A DNA stretch of 64,000 nt from Neopestalotiopsis rosae (GCA_023078685.1 JALGAS010000006.1:1736001-1800000); one strand, 5' to 3'; numbered from the stretch's first letter, positions 11,921 to 25,336 are shown. Notes: a model not told the origin generated them from the sequence alone. Made by a program: numbers and translations.

Positions 11921-12707
11921 AGCCATTCTGATATCCTTACAGTATCAAAACACCCAGATCAACTAGGTATCCACAGAGCCCAACTGTCCGCCCGCTATGA
12001 AGGACGAAATAATCAATCTTGACAGGCAATTCGAAAGGCATATTTTGACCCAAGGTCAAATGTGGATGGTCAAGATTGGTGTATCTAACGAGTCACGATC
12101 TATGAACGAGATTTCCTTTTTCTCTCCTGTTATCTATTTTGGGATTTCACACGGGTTTAAGCACGGCGCACCAGTATTAAAATTTTAAGTCATAAGGGCG
12201 AAATAATTGATCAATTGAAAGCCGCGCTGCTTTGTCTGCTCGTAACGTCTCGTGAATATCTTATCGTCACTCGATGAAGTGGGACGGGGACCAGTACAGG
12301 AAAGTAGAGCTGATCTTGTGGGGCATCGACCTATGTACCAGTCAGACAGTCGTATATGATGGGGCGAGGCAACATGAGACAAAAGCTGCAAGGCGTCGGA
12401 ATGACGCTTCAGAAGACAAATATTGGAGTGAAAGGATGTAAATGATCATGTTCAGCGGGAATCTATGTCCATGAAGAATGCACTATGTATACCCTCTCTC
12501 AAATGTATTAAGTCCTCCGCTCCTTCACAAGACACTGAAGAGACTTTTGTGCAGCTCCACCCGATGCTTGATCGCTGGTTCTGTCATCAATCTGATTCCT
12601 TTATTCCTCGGGTACATTAGGTATTTCCCCCCTATCATTTCATACTATTATTCATTTCATTAAGCCACGATGACTGCTACCATCATCGCTTCATCCAAAT
12701 CTCAAAA
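11921..12707. other. Convergent 3' intergenic region
   Basis: About 0.8 kb between the zinc-finger gene and the stop of the PIR-like wall protein gene, which face each other. It has only short open frames without motifs. If the alternative zinc-finger exon is used, coding sequence extends to 12022. Confidence 0.55.
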
Positions 12708-13770
12708 TTACAAAAACATGGCGAAGAGAGCGATGACGAGACCACCCAGGGAGGCAGTGGTGGTGCGCGAGGATCCGCTGGAGGCAGGAGCCGAGGTGGC
12801 AGCACTGGTAGCAGCAGTAGAAGTACCAGCAGTAGCGGTGGTACCAGCAGCCGAGGTCTTGCTGGCCGAGGCACTGGCGCTTCCGGAGCCGGTGCCAGCA
12901 GGGACAGAGGCGGAACCAGTGGCGGTGCCAGTCTCAACGGGAGCGGTGCCGGTCTCAATGGGGGTGCTCACGGAGGCGGTAGCGACCGAGGTAGGGGTCT
13001 GAGGAGGAGGGACCTGGATCTGTCCATCGCTGATCTGGCTAACCGGGGCGCTGGTGGGGTAGTATGAGGTGACGGGAACAGCGACCGAGGTGGTGATGAC
13101 CTGGGGCTGGCCGTCAGTCAGAGCAGTGACAATGGTGGTCGCAACGACGGTGGTTCCAATAACCTGACCATCACCGAGTTGGGTGGCAGTGTCGTCAGAG
13201 CCGCAAGGAATGGCAATGATGGAGACAGCCTCGCATTGCTCAGCCCAGTCCTCGTTGTACAGGTTGTAGAAGTCGCCAGACAGGCAGCGGTAGAAGGTCT
13301 TGTTGGAGCCGAGGGCCAACAGGTTGTCCTCGCAGACGGAGAAACCGCTGGTGTAGATGGCACCAGCCTGAGGAGGACCATCGAATTGGAACTGGAAGTT
13401 GGAGGCAATGTAACCGGTGCGCTCCTGGGAGTCGTAGATGGACTCATCCGACAGGGAGAGGACGAGCACTCCGTTGGCTCCACACTCAGCACGCTTCTGT
13501 AGAAGTTGTTAGCGTTTATATAATAGGGATTGCGCTATCGCCAGCCTTGACCGTAGGAGTCTCGATTGAAGGACTGTAGATGGTGCAACTTACCGAAAGA
13601 TCTCTCTGATCCCTCTTGGCGTAGGTAACCTGGGCAACGGTGATCTCGAAGTTTCCATCGAAGCTTCCGGAGCAACCATCAGGAATTCCTCCTTCGGGGG
13701 CGATCTTATCGGTGACACCCTGAGCGAATGCAGCGCCAACGAGGGCGAAAGCGACAGCGGCGGACTTCAT
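12708..13770 (-). CDS. PIR-type, GPI-anchored cell-wall glycoprotein
   Basis: Exon 1 is 13770-13594 and exon 2 is 13496-12708, with a 97-bp intron (GTAAGT...CTACAG), giving 321 aa. Residues 1-16 are a signal peptide. Next comes the PIR-family Cys domain: CGANGVLVL, GRTGYIASNFQFQFDGPPQAGAIY (in part DSQERTGYIA here) and YRCLSGDFYNLY, closely matching the C-terminal domain of yeast Pir4/Cis3. Behind it lie three PIR-like motifs (QLGDGQV, LTDGQPQV, SQISDGQIQ). A Ser/Thr/Ala-rich stalk follows, then a C-terminal hydrophobic tail (LGGLVIALFAMFL) typical of a GPI signal. In yeast PIR proteins the repeats precede the Cys domain, so the order is reversed here. The Gln of the DGQ repeat makes an alkali-labile ester to beta-1,3-glucan in yeast. 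It probably cross-links the wall; both a GPI anchor and PIR linkage seem possible. Confidence 0.88.
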
Positions 13771-14001
13771 CTTGTAAATGCTGACAAGGACGATGATGAT
13801 GAACTAAGGAGATGCAATGCTGATATTAAAGCAACGAGGCGTGCAAATGCAAACAACGATAGTGATGTCCTTTAGCCAAAAAAATAAAACGAACACGACA
13901 ACAAACGACTGTTGTGACGATGTTGGCAGCGTTCGGGTCTGCTTTGGATATATAGCGAGTGGAAAGAGGACAGCTTCTTCTCTCAACAACTTTTGGGAAG
14001 G

Positions 14002-14027
14002 AAAAAAAAAAAAAGAGTTTTTTTTTT
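14002..14027. repeat. Poly(A)-GAG-poly(T) tract in the PIR-like gene promoter
   Basis: Thirteen A, then GAG, then ten T, about 230 bp upstream of the wall-protein ATG. Poly(dA:dT) tracts commonly exclude nucleosomes in fungal promoters, and the inverted arrangement could also form a hairpin. The role is inferred. Confidence 0.5.
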
Positions 14028-17000
14028 CTCTTGCTATTGCGCGGCAATTGCGATGGATCGATAGACACGGGAAGAAAACAAGAAGGGAGGAGGTGGAAAG
14101 GAAGGGGGGAGCTGAAGGTTGCGGAATATATACCAAATGTATCGTGCGCGTTGTTAAGCAGTGGGAGGGGAGGGGGGTTGAAAGACATGAAGAACATGGT
14201 AAACGCCCCCAGTCCCAGTGCCCACCGCACCAGCCAGCAACCCAACCCACAGCACCACAGCACCAGTCCGCTACAAACAAACAACATGATAACATGCATG
14301 CATACATTAGTACCTACATTGCCTTTGCCTCCAAGCGAAATTCAGTCACAGTGTGCCGTCTTCTCTTTTTTTTTTCCCCCTTGCTCTTGCCCTCTTTCTT
14401 TCCAGGGTCTCTGGTCTCGTCTCTTTGACCTTTGACCACCCCTCCCATGGCCCTCCCCCAGCCCAATCCAGGTAAATCATCCAGACAGTAATCAAAGTGT
14501 ACATATTCCCGTCCAGTCAGTCCTTTCTCCTACCAAGGCCACCGGCCGAAAGTACATTACTTGCATGCCTCACATGCAACAATGTACATACCTACCAGGC
14601 TCATGTCAATCTGTTCTGGCACTGGCACCTCCTTGTTTGTCTCTCCAAGTCAACAAGTATTCCTGGTCCGTCGTCTTGATCCTGCTTTCTTCCCCTACCT
14701 AGTCAGTTCAACACGATATCTTGCATCCATATTCCTACACTATCCACCCCCCTCTTTACAAAATTCACCGAAGCTACCATTACTAGCTTCGACGTGAATT
14801 GACCATACATATGTAGGCTACCAGCCAACCAACCATACTTGCCTATATGGTACATGTTCTGTGCATAGGGAAGATGGCCAGTACCTTAGTTGCCCTACAA
14901 ACAGACTGCGTTGCCGGCGAGATGAGATAACGGTTGTTTGTTGACATTGACCTACATACATTAGGTATAATTCCACAGTATGTGATTAATCTCTTTCCCT
15001 TTCCTCCCAATCCAACAAAATGCAAGGCCCAACCTCGAGTTTCGTCTACTCACCTACCTACTCCATCTGCTGGCCTACAAATTCAGAATGGATAGACATT
15101 GTCCGTGTGTGACAAGGAATCGATCGGCAACGGGGTACCCACTCCTGCTAGATTCCTTGCTTGGCTGCTTGGCGTGGTTGGGGGTGGGGGATTGCTTCCC
15201 ACTTGTGCCTAGCGCCCTAGCGCCGGTCGCCGGGGGGCGAGGATCTTAGCAGGCTTAGGCCCTTGACTTGCTTGATTCCCATGCTAGAGGCCTCGAATGT
15301 GCATTGATCCAGGGCATTTTTCACTGCGCTAAGACGGCAACTGCTGCAGGGGCTCTCGTCTCTGGGCACCCATCAATTGAATTTGGCATCTAGACAAGAG
15401 GCTGATACATGCACGCCCACCACTTGTGGCTTGCCGCGTTTCTTTCCCTTTCAACACAAATACAGGTAACTTTTTTTTTATACTTTCTGCTCATCATTTG
15501 CAATGACACATTTTGAAACAGCGAGAAGATTTTCTCACAAGGCTTACCTAGGTATGGGGACACAGCAAAAACCTGTCATCAGATCCAAATTTGACACATC
15601 CGAATCTGTATTGCGCATGAACTATGATGCCTCGACTGTCATGATGCATGAGAGAAGGAGTAAAAACCCCATATTGTTCTCGCTGTCTGCTTATTCTCCC
15701 TCCCTTTTGTCACACAGTGCTCCAATGACTCAGCACAACGTGTTGGATCGCAATTCCTCATCCCGTGTCTACAATTGAAGACCCGAGTTTCGCTGCTTGG
15801 GTATCAAGGTTTGGAGCTATTATCACAATCCAAGCAGTCGGACCAGCACGGTAATCAACGGGTCTGATATCTTCTACCTAATATTCAATCCCAGTGCCTG
15901 ACCAATCATTTCCCTTGGCCTCGGCATGTTGATAATGTTTGCACCGCGTCTTGTTTTGTACTTTCGGCAGCATCTGGTCATTTCATGAGGATCAATGCAG
16001 ATCTGGAGAGGGAAGTCGAAAACAAATCCATTTCATTTCTTGTACTTTCCTGCTTGCATGCCATTGTGTAGCACCAAAAATTACTGGCCAATTGGTACAG
16101 CAGGTTACTTGCAAGCTAGGTGGTTGCTGTACATTAGCCATCTCGAGTCAATCTCGAGCCGAGTCGTGACACGATGAGATCGGATTTGATGTCTGGGTAA
16201 CATGAAGACGTGGAAAAAGTCAATTCACACGACCCTTGTACCAGGTGATCACGTTGCAGCTTTGGCTGGAGTCTACTGTAGTGCTGAGATTGTTTCCATG
16301 GCGTTGATCTGTCACAGATCCTGTCCGATCTTGGTACAACTTTGAAAGCCTGATGCTTTTTTACCATACCGCCAATTCTTCGTACATGCAACTGGATAGT
16401 CCACATTTCTTAAAAGGTGTACAGAGGAGGCGAATTAAGATTCCGCCCATTAGAGGGGGCACGCGAGCCCTGACCGGGAACGAGGACCAAAAAACAACAT
16501 TGAAGTCGTTGATGATGATAATAAAAGTTACGACGGCAGAATGCCAGACTGCCATGCAGCAAAATTGGTCATCTCAGACTGAAACGCCAATGTGATGAGA
16601 TGGCATTCTTGCAAAAGCCGATGACCATTTCTTCGGGTCGTCGGTGCTTTCTTCATATGCTGCTGAGCTGACCCACCGTCTATCTACAGCTCACAGACCC
16701 TGCCCAAGTCAAGTCCACTCACGGCACCAAGTGGGCTTTCTTTTTCGGAGCGTTGTGTTGGTCGCCAGCGATGCCAGCCAGGATGGAATGGATTCGGCTG
16801 CCTTAGCTCTATCTACTACCCCGTCCAGGTCGACTGATGATCGACCGGCCCCCGGCCACCGGCAAACAGCACTGACTTCTTGGCTCCATTACTCCATAAC
16901 CCGACCTCACTATTTTCCCCGCCAAATCGACAGACTGGTAATGAAGATGCCAGGTCACGATCCAATCACGGTACTAACAACGGCGAAATGCTCAACATTT

Positions 17001-17397
17001 ACAGCACCTGACTGTCCTCGAAACCCTGCGGCAATGTACTGCAGGCCAAGCGCCAGCGGAAGAACCCACTGCAGTAGCCGTTGCGGAACAGATGCAGCAG
17101 CAGAAGTAGCAAAAGGAGGAGATGGACATCTCCGCCATGATTTGGTATCCATAGTATCATGGCCGACTTCCTCATCCATGATTTTTACTGACTGGATCGA
17201 CCAAGTCCAGAAACAATTTGGTCCTCTCCACGCCTCTGCACAGTAGCATCTCTGACTCGGCTGTTCAGATTGGCTGCGCATACACCCGCTTAGCCGGTTC
17301 ACTGGGCCTTCCAATGAGAAGACAAAAAGAGGACTCGATATCATCATCGTTCCATTCAAGGTATCACTGCGCAGTGCCCGTTGAAGGGTTCATGGTT

Positions 17398-17420
17398 GTT
17401 GACGTTGACGTTGACGTTGA
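17398..17420 (+). repeat. GTTGAC hexamer microsatellite
   Basis: Three full copies and one partial copy of GTTGAC, perfect over 23 bp, inside the gene-poor region. Confidence 0.7.
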
Positions 17421-20400
17421 AACCAAAGGAGACTGGCTACAGGTAATGTAGGCATGACCACAAGATCATGCAGTCGCTTTCGCCCTACTGCGACCAGCCT
17501 ACGCTTCGCAGCTGCATCTCGCAGCTGTCATACCATACCAGCAAGGGCTTCGTGAGACTCGACAATTGCCTTTTTTGTTCGTGCTGTGATCTGCGGCTTT
17601 CCGCGCTGCCAAAGACCCTCGCCCTTGTTCGGATTGTTAGCCTTGTATGACACCTGGCTTCGTATCCTGCTTTGATGGCCAAAAAAGGAAGAAATCCAAC
17701 CAGTAATGTGCTATACACCACATCCATGGATAACACCGACCACCATCTACAAGAAACCGGAAAGATGCACCTAGGATCTGTTAAGATCTGCGTGACGGCT
17801 CGCTCGTTCGCTTTGCACTGGAAATTGGAACCGAATCTTCTCTGCCCTCATTGTCCATTTCCATCTTTCAGCTCCTCCGAAGACCCCGAGTATCGGTAAC
17901 GGCCGCAACTTTGTTGCCGGCCTCGTGGCCAAATCCGTGATGAAAACTTTGGCCTACCTCAAGTGCGCGTGCAAATGCGGCACACCCATCAGGTTGGACC
18001 GCATAATTTCTCATGCTTGCACAGTGGTTACATTTGGAATAACAGGCAAGATCCGTAACTCTAAGCAGACCGCGCTACTGCTTGTCCTTCAAGAAACTCG
18101 TGTCTCCCGAGCCGCCAGATTTCAACCATGGGCTGGCCGTTCGTGATACATGGTGGTCCAATATCTGTCAGCCACTCACTAACTAGACCGAGGGATTCCT
18201 TGGGGGATGGTGTCCTTAGCGACACACCACTTTGTCGGAATATGATGTGGCTGGTGAGAGACTAGACACGTAGGTGCACACCTCACCTGGACACATTGAC
18301 CAAAAAAAGACCTACATTACTTGACAGAAACGTTTCAGATATTCCATGGATCACGGTGATGAAGGGCAAGATTATTCCTGTGGAAACAGCTGCCAATCTG
18401 AGCGGCTTCGAGGATCAAGTTTGACCACTTATGCAGGGTGAATGAAACCCCATCCAATAAGAGTCACTAATCACGATGCATGAGGCAGGGAGTATATGCA
18501 AGCAGGCCTGGGCAGCGGCGCGAGGCCAATGACACCTGGTCTGGCCGCGACAATTCTTTTCCATTGTACCAAGCTGGGCCCTATGAGCAGTAGTCAAGTG
18601 AGTGCAAGACACGGGAACGTATGTATTGTTGATCAATCTCCTTTACGTGAAGCTTTTTTTTCTTTTCTTTTTTGACGGCCGGCATTCAACCTAATTCACG
18701 TCAAAATCGACAAGAATTTTTTTCGCCTCTACCACAGCCTACTGAATCTTCGACAAGGCGCGAGATTCCAGCTGAGAAAACCCAAGCCTATCTCACTTAT
18801 CATCATCGAACAGTACTTCCACTCTAATGAACGGATATTGATGGGTCAAGAAAAGGCACTTGGACACACTGGCATCAGACCTGGGCCCATCCGAATTGCT
18901 CTTGCGATCGCGATCAACCCCGGCGTTTGCCGAGTACATATACCCCCATAATAAATTGCCGACAGGGAACTTGAACCGCGGACCATGACCTTTCTCCATC
19001 TTCGGACCGTCGTGCCCACATTGCGCATGTTGCTCGCCCAGGTCGCCTGTCAATGGTTATTTGATGGGCATTTTATTACTACTATTTCGTCCTTGTGCTC
19101 GCTAGTCTGCTGTCCGTGTCTTGCGCCGCTGCTCCCATCAACTCGCCGTCGACTGTCGACCCCAAATGATGCCCGGGGGTCCTAATTTAGTATGGATTGA
19201 TTCGTGATGCGGTGCCAATGATGTCACGACCGCCGTTTGTGTGTTTCGTATCAGAGAGACAGCGTCAAGAATTGCAGCAACGTACGCACGTTGGCTGCAT
19301 CTGCCATTGGCATCAACGACAATACCTACCGGTCTGCAAATTTACCCTACCTACTTCTGCTTGATGTACGGACAGTAAAGGTAGCGACTAGATTCAACCA
19401 CCACCACCACCACACACACGTGCGAGCAGGAAACAATCACGATCTGACTGGTCAGTCAGGTACCCCGGAATGTTATTTCGGCCACATATCTCTTGCGGGG
19501 CAAATCAGCTACGCGCGCACCGGCCAGCCAGCATCAGATGCAACCCTACAGATGGCCCTGGTTGAGAGTACCACCTACACTATCTACATCCATCCTCCTG
19601 CAGGAGGAGCTACAGGAATGACTTTCCCTAAACAGGCCGAGATCCTATCTCAACACAGTATCGAACAATGGTCTCCTCCCTCGATCCGCCCAGTGGTATC
19701 CCTTCTCCATCCAAAGAGTCTCTTCTCTCGCAACGCAGACAATATGGGCATTGAACTTGCCATGGTGTTATTTTAAAAGGCCCTCCAAGGCTTTCCAGAG
19801 TAATGTCGTATCCATACTGCCAAGCCCCCCTTGATGGTCAGCTGTGGTCTTTGCATCAATAAGAGGTTCATATTATGGTGCTGCCATCTCATTTCCAGTG
19901 TCCGCAGAATTGAGGTCATACAGATTCAGGCTGTCCATTGTCTCGGGACTCTTGCTCGACAAAACGCGTCGCCTCGATTACACGAGCTGAATATTCTTGT
20001 TCTTGCGCTCGTTTTATTGCTCGCGGCGGTATCGCCATGCTGTCGATTCACGGCGCAAATATAACTCCTACCTGCATGTTCGCGTTTGTTGCCGCGGGGT
20101 TGCCGGCCGAGGCCATTGCATTTCGTCGTTCCTTGAACCAGAACAGATTTGCATTGAGTGGTCAACTCTGCATTTATCCGACCCGGTCGAGTCTCGCCCC
20201 AAGATCATATGCCGGTTTCTAAGTCATCTTTGCAATACCCAGCCGTCCCATTAAGAGCGAGCGCTATTACAAGCAGTCTCTACTCAGTACCATCTGATCA
20301 TGAAAACTCACAGGATCTGAAAGAAGATAACACGAATAAGAGAAGACTAGGGGCGAAACTGGGAAAAGTAAAACAAATGCCCGGCTCAACGTAGGATCGC

Positions 20401-23400
20401 GGACACCCAAAGCTGGCCTGCAAGTCTTTTGCCGGGGTTCCGTTCCCAGCCGGCCGTTGACTTTGTTTAAAGTTCTTATCCATCGTGGAGACTTCTTGGT
20501 CTCTTTTTTTGCAATTGCGCTCTTGTCACCCGGGGGCTGCTCCGGCGACAAATAACAAGCTTAACGGGCACTGACACAAGTTATCATGGGTTTGTCGAAA
20601 GCACGGACAGACGGGGGCCCGGGGGGAGCTGGAAATGTTTCTAAGATTCTTGGCTCCCCCGGCAAAATACCCAACGTGCAGCACCACACTGAGGATCCTT
20701 GGCGATTTGGATCAGTACACTACAATCCCAGAAACTGTTGAGCCTCGTTCGAGTGGTGAACCGGGCGTTTATCGAAGCCGCGTAACGCACTCTTGACGTG
20801 CAGGACGCGGCGCCAAGATATATCGCACTAGGCCATGCTGGGGGCTCTTGCGGGCGGCGCGAATGCACAGCGGTCGCGCACCAGGCACTCAGCTGAAGCG
20901 ACTTTACGCTCACTGCGAAACCTTGACCAAGATAAGACTGCCCAATTGGTGAGGTCTAGTCAGGCTGTGATGCCTTTTCTGTCTCTATGTTCTCCTGGAC
21001 CTTTTCAAGAGTTGAATATTCTGCTGTGATTAATTGTCATTCACGAGAAAGGCGAAAGACACAAATGTGGACCAAGGTGACTTTGGACTCTAATTTATGC
21101 ATATAACATCCTTTGATCTCAAATAAAAGTTACACTGTCGAATGTCCTGAAGGCCGGTCCAAAATCCAGAGACAAACCTGGTCAAAAGGAAATAGCGATG
21201 ATCTCTTCACAATAACGGCCGCGGTGTTACTCAATATAACGGATCTTGCCTCACACTGCAGAGCGCGCGCGAGCTGTAGGCTCCTTGCAAGTCCTTCTCT
21301 CAGATTCTACAAAAGACTGTGATCTTGTAAGAACGCACATTAGGACAAAACTTTTGATACTGTGTACCTTTCACAAGTATCCTGCAGAGAGGGCATGCCC
21401 GCTGGGAAAATCGCTATTTAGTTGACTGCTACCTGAGCCAGGATTAGCAAGAAAAAAGGGCGCTTGGCCGGGGTTGTCTTTTGCATTCCCCCAATGCAGG
21501 AGGGACTTTGTGTGAGGGAGGGGTGTGAGAGGGAGAAAACGATCCGTTGGCTTCTTCTTCCTACTAAGTAGACAATGATTTTTCGCGTTTTTTCCCGCAA
21601 CCCGATCCTGCATGGATCCGAGCGGGTAGAGAGGTAGGCAAGGTAGCGTAGCGTAGCCTTGATAGCTACTGTAACGCTTTTTCTTCTCGTTCCTGAATCG
21701 AATGCTGCGCTACGCTTGTCTTGGCATTGTTGTTGTGCCTTGCGCTTGTCCCATGTTTCCTTTTCACGAGTGCGCGCTCCAAGGAGTGTTGGAAATTGGT
21801 CAAGTAGCCGAGCCTAGTAAGATATCCTGACACCTTACTTGGCCAGCCTACGTCGTACTTATGGGATGAGATACCTGGCTCGCAAGATCATGGGAGCGTT
21901 GAGAGAAAAATCCATTTAGTCTTTCCTTGCTTTCCTAGTTTCGCTCGCTCCTCCATGATAAAGACTATCCATCTCGAGTTCTTACTTGAAGTGACTAAAA
22001 CTAGGCTCAGGTCCGAGGCCCGAAACGTCTAAACAAGCTCCGTTTTGCGACTACTATCCGGCTTGTCTTTCCGGGGGGTGAAGGCACGAGGGAAGAGAAG
22101 CGAGTCACGCTTGTAGCGAGCTAGTTTAGACCCGGCAGAGATAAGAGACTGGACTCTTTGCTTAGTTCTTTTGGCAACGGTTTGGATGATGGACTACGGG
22201 CCTTGGCAAGGTTGCTAGGGAGGCAGACGACTTCACAGGAACGCTTGTTTTTCCAAACCAACGATGCTTGGCAGGATGAGGCGCGGAGGGAGAAAAAGAA
22301 ATGAAAGATTGGTGTTGTGATCTGACATGACTTGAAAGGATGTCAGCAGGGTCTAATAGTGCTCCTTTCAAACTGCTACGAGTCACTCTTTTTTACTAGA
22401 AGTAGTTATCTTGTGCTTGACAGTCTGTTTATATCATGACGAGAAAGCGTTATGTCCAAGTGATACAAGTGAAGCCGTAGTGACATGATCATCATTTCGG
22501 TGAGCATAACGAATGGTTTTGAATTGGTTTTAGTTTCGTGACCCAAACGTATGCACTTGCTGTCATGGTCTACAAATTCCCTGAGCTGATGTTGCAGGCT
22601 CTGTATGATATATATTCGTTCTGGCCGAGACAGTAGATGCTGCGTTGTGTGTTCGAGAAAAGAGTGGCATGATCAAAGACAAGTGACATCTATGCTCATC
22701 AATGTACAGAGGCCGAGCTGACCCTGAGCAAAGAAAAGCATCATAGCCATGGTATATAGCTTGAATATGGATACAAATCTGGGTGTTCACTCGAAATGAA
22801 TTCAATAGTTGAGCAGAGGTTTGCGCATGGCGGCTGGGACTGCTTTGAGACCAGATGTACGTAAGCGTATAGACCAGAAGAACAAGACGGACAGGAATGA
22901 ATCTTGTTTTATGTACGATGTGTAGACTTTTTATCACTGAGTGATTCTGAATACATATTCGTGCAAAATATGAGACATACGAATTGAGACTAAAGTGGCA
23001 TTTTCTTTGGTGGAATATGGTTGAAGATGGTGTCGACATAGTTTCAACAAACTTATAGTGGTCTTCAAGTTTAACTACTATTTCACGTATTTAACCTTGC
23101 GGAAATGCGAGGTTAAATCATATGCTATTACTCTGCTTGTTGAGACTGTAAGCTGTGACACAGATCAGACTGTCGCCGTCATTCATAACGCTCGTGGCAC
23201 ATTCAATTTGATATCAACGGGTAAGGTTTCCAAGGAGCCCATTGAGATAGAAGAACTTAAAACCAAAAAACGCTAGGGAAAAAGTCGTGCAAGTTTTGGA
23301 GGCTCCTATTTTGATCGTGATCTCTTGAACCACCCCAAAGCATTTTGAATTCTCCGCAATGAACTGACAGAATCGTACCTCCATCACAACTCGGTATAAG

Positions 23401-25336
23401 CTTTAGTGGAAGCCCATTACGCATAGTTGTTTAAATAAACACAGACCATCCATCAGTGGGCGAGGATGTTTCATACGAGAATGTTGCACATAGGACACAC
23501 ATGACATGAAGAGGGTACAACACCATTCAAAAGAGCATTCCAAATTGAAAACGACATGATTTGAATTAAACTCATGTGTTAGGCAATGAGGAAGACTGAA
23601 AGTATAACGCACGTGAGAAGGAAAAACAAATGCAAAAAAGAAGCCAGGGTCGATTGCTCGAACACCTGACCCGGAAAACAACACCTGGGCCATGTGTGCT
23701 GATTTTACCTCACCAGCGCAGTCGCAGCTGTAAATTAACAACTCGATCACAGAATCTAGAACGGCATCCTATTGGGGCTGTGTGATCTTTCACATTTACT
23801 GGTTGAAAAGAAGTTGGACTACTTGCACCTATAAGGTCTCCTATGCAAACGGGCACCTTTTGTCACTCACCACCGTTTGCGGTCTAATGGTCAGGAAATT
23901 GGTTGTCCATACAAACGGGAAATTCCTCGCCAGGTGATACTGAATGGCTTTTTACTTGACTCCATTACCCCCACTGCATTGTGATTCAAAGGTCCCAGAA
24001 GTGAGTGCGTTTTCGAAGCCAACGATTTGAGATAGAAACCAGGTGGCACTGCTCCGCTGGTATTCGATAGACAGGTCAGAAAGGGAATCTAGGTGTGGTC
24101 ATCAAAAAGGCTTAAGAACCCATATTTTGCTGTACCTACCAAGACGCCTGTCGACTATGCAACAAACAAACGGCCCTTGCTGCTCAACGGCTTGCCACAG
24201 ACAAGACTATTAACCTATTTTTTGATCATCAATTAGAGACTATCTAGATATGCTTTCTTTCGCGCAGAATCGATCCTCGAGACTCTGGTAAATCTAAGCG
24301 AGCCAGAGCCCAAACTTCGCAGAGTTGGTTTGAGAGGAAATAAGGCTCGGTTATATGCAATTCGGTGCTGACTATCAAGGTGTTTCTCAAATGTACAAGC
24401 AAAATGCGACACTACTCAACGCGGCCATGAATATCTAGGTGGCTGATGGCGAGAAACATACGTATACCTCCAAATGACTGTTTGCCTGGCATGGTGTATG
24501 GGAATGTTCATTGATTCAGTCTGAATAACAACTTGAAAGATCTGACTCTCACCGGTTTCAAGACCGCTCGATTCCCTTTTTCTCGAGTTCTTGTCTTTTC
24601 TTCGTTTTTTTTTCTTTCGCGCCAACAGAGGAATGGATAAAAGTGGCGACTGGCAATATCCAGCCGGGAATTAGAGAGGAAGAAACAGAGGGAGGGAAAA
24701 GGAGAGACCCCAGCCTGGCGGGAGCCGGCGCCGAATTTGCACTGCAAATATAACCCAACACGAAGGGCATGACCGGCTCAACCCAAGGTCCAATCATACG
24801 ACACGTCCTTCAGAGGTGGCATCACACCCTTTGTAGTCGAGTAGTAATCTAGGCAGTAGGAGTCCTGGCAACGAGAAGTGCGGAGTAGAGGTCCGCATAA
24901 TCGATTTCAGCAGATTGATAGGAAGGTCACATTTCCATTTCATGAGTTGATTGCTTGATAATAGCATTATCTATAATGACATATGCAAAGGGCTTGAGAT
25001 AGTAACATGCTTAGATATACGTTGATAAAGACTCGAGACTTCTTGATACCTCGCTTGTCGGATCTCGTTCAAGAAAATATAACTATCTCAGCTCCGTAGA
25101 GAATATGAAAGCGGCTTATATGCTGTTTCTATGTAGATGAGCGGTCGGCCAGATACAGAGGTGCTTAATTACAGATGCATGGTCATTTACTGATGATGAT
25201 ATATAAATCGCTGAGCTATGAATCGTGGCAACGAGTAACTCAGCACAGCAGATTGTTGAGCTTACATGAAAGGATGAGTCTATTGGCATACCTCGACGAG
25301 TGCACTTAAAGGCGCTCCTGAGCAAGGCCTCTTAAG

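Larger units (their letters stand above)
13771..25336. other. Long region with no convincing gene (about 11.6 kb)
   Basis: Between the PIR-like gene start and the WBP4-like gene stop I find no open frame with a recognisable domain, no signal peptide plus body, and no series of frames joined by good splice sites. The longest frames (16644-17246, 200 codons; 19237-19776, 179 codons; 22563-23039, 158 codons) look like chance: mixed composition, no motif, no coding bias. Content seen: A/T homopolymers near 14000, a GTTGAC repeat at 17398, T-rich runs near 18655, a GTAGCGTAGCGTA segment near 21643 with a partial inverse near 21707, and lower GC from about 22400 to 25300. The part near 13771 must hold the PIR-like promoter. 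Non-coding RNAs or decayed elements cannot be excluded. Confidence 0.6.

Noticed and set aside
13817..14428. Overlapping open frames of 150-200 codons in the wall-protein promoter
   Set aside because: They run through homopolymer and purine/pyrimidine tracts, and several frames are open at once, which is a low-complexity effect.
16644..17246. A 200-codon plus-strand open frame in the gene desert
   Set aside because: Mixed composition, no signal peptide or motif, no codon bias, and no joining exons with good splice sites.
18955..19040. A possible minus-strand tRNA (GGTTCAAGTTCC looks like a B box)
   Set aside because: The T-stem does not pair, and no cloverleaf or credible anticodon loop forms.
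19237..19776. A 179-codon plus-strand open frame with a His-rich stretch
   Set aside because: The His run comes from a CAC microsatellite; no domain is recognisable and no splice partner is seen.
22563..23039. A 158-codon minus-strand open frame
   Set aside because: It has no recognisable motif or coding bias and lies in the low-GC part of the gene desert.
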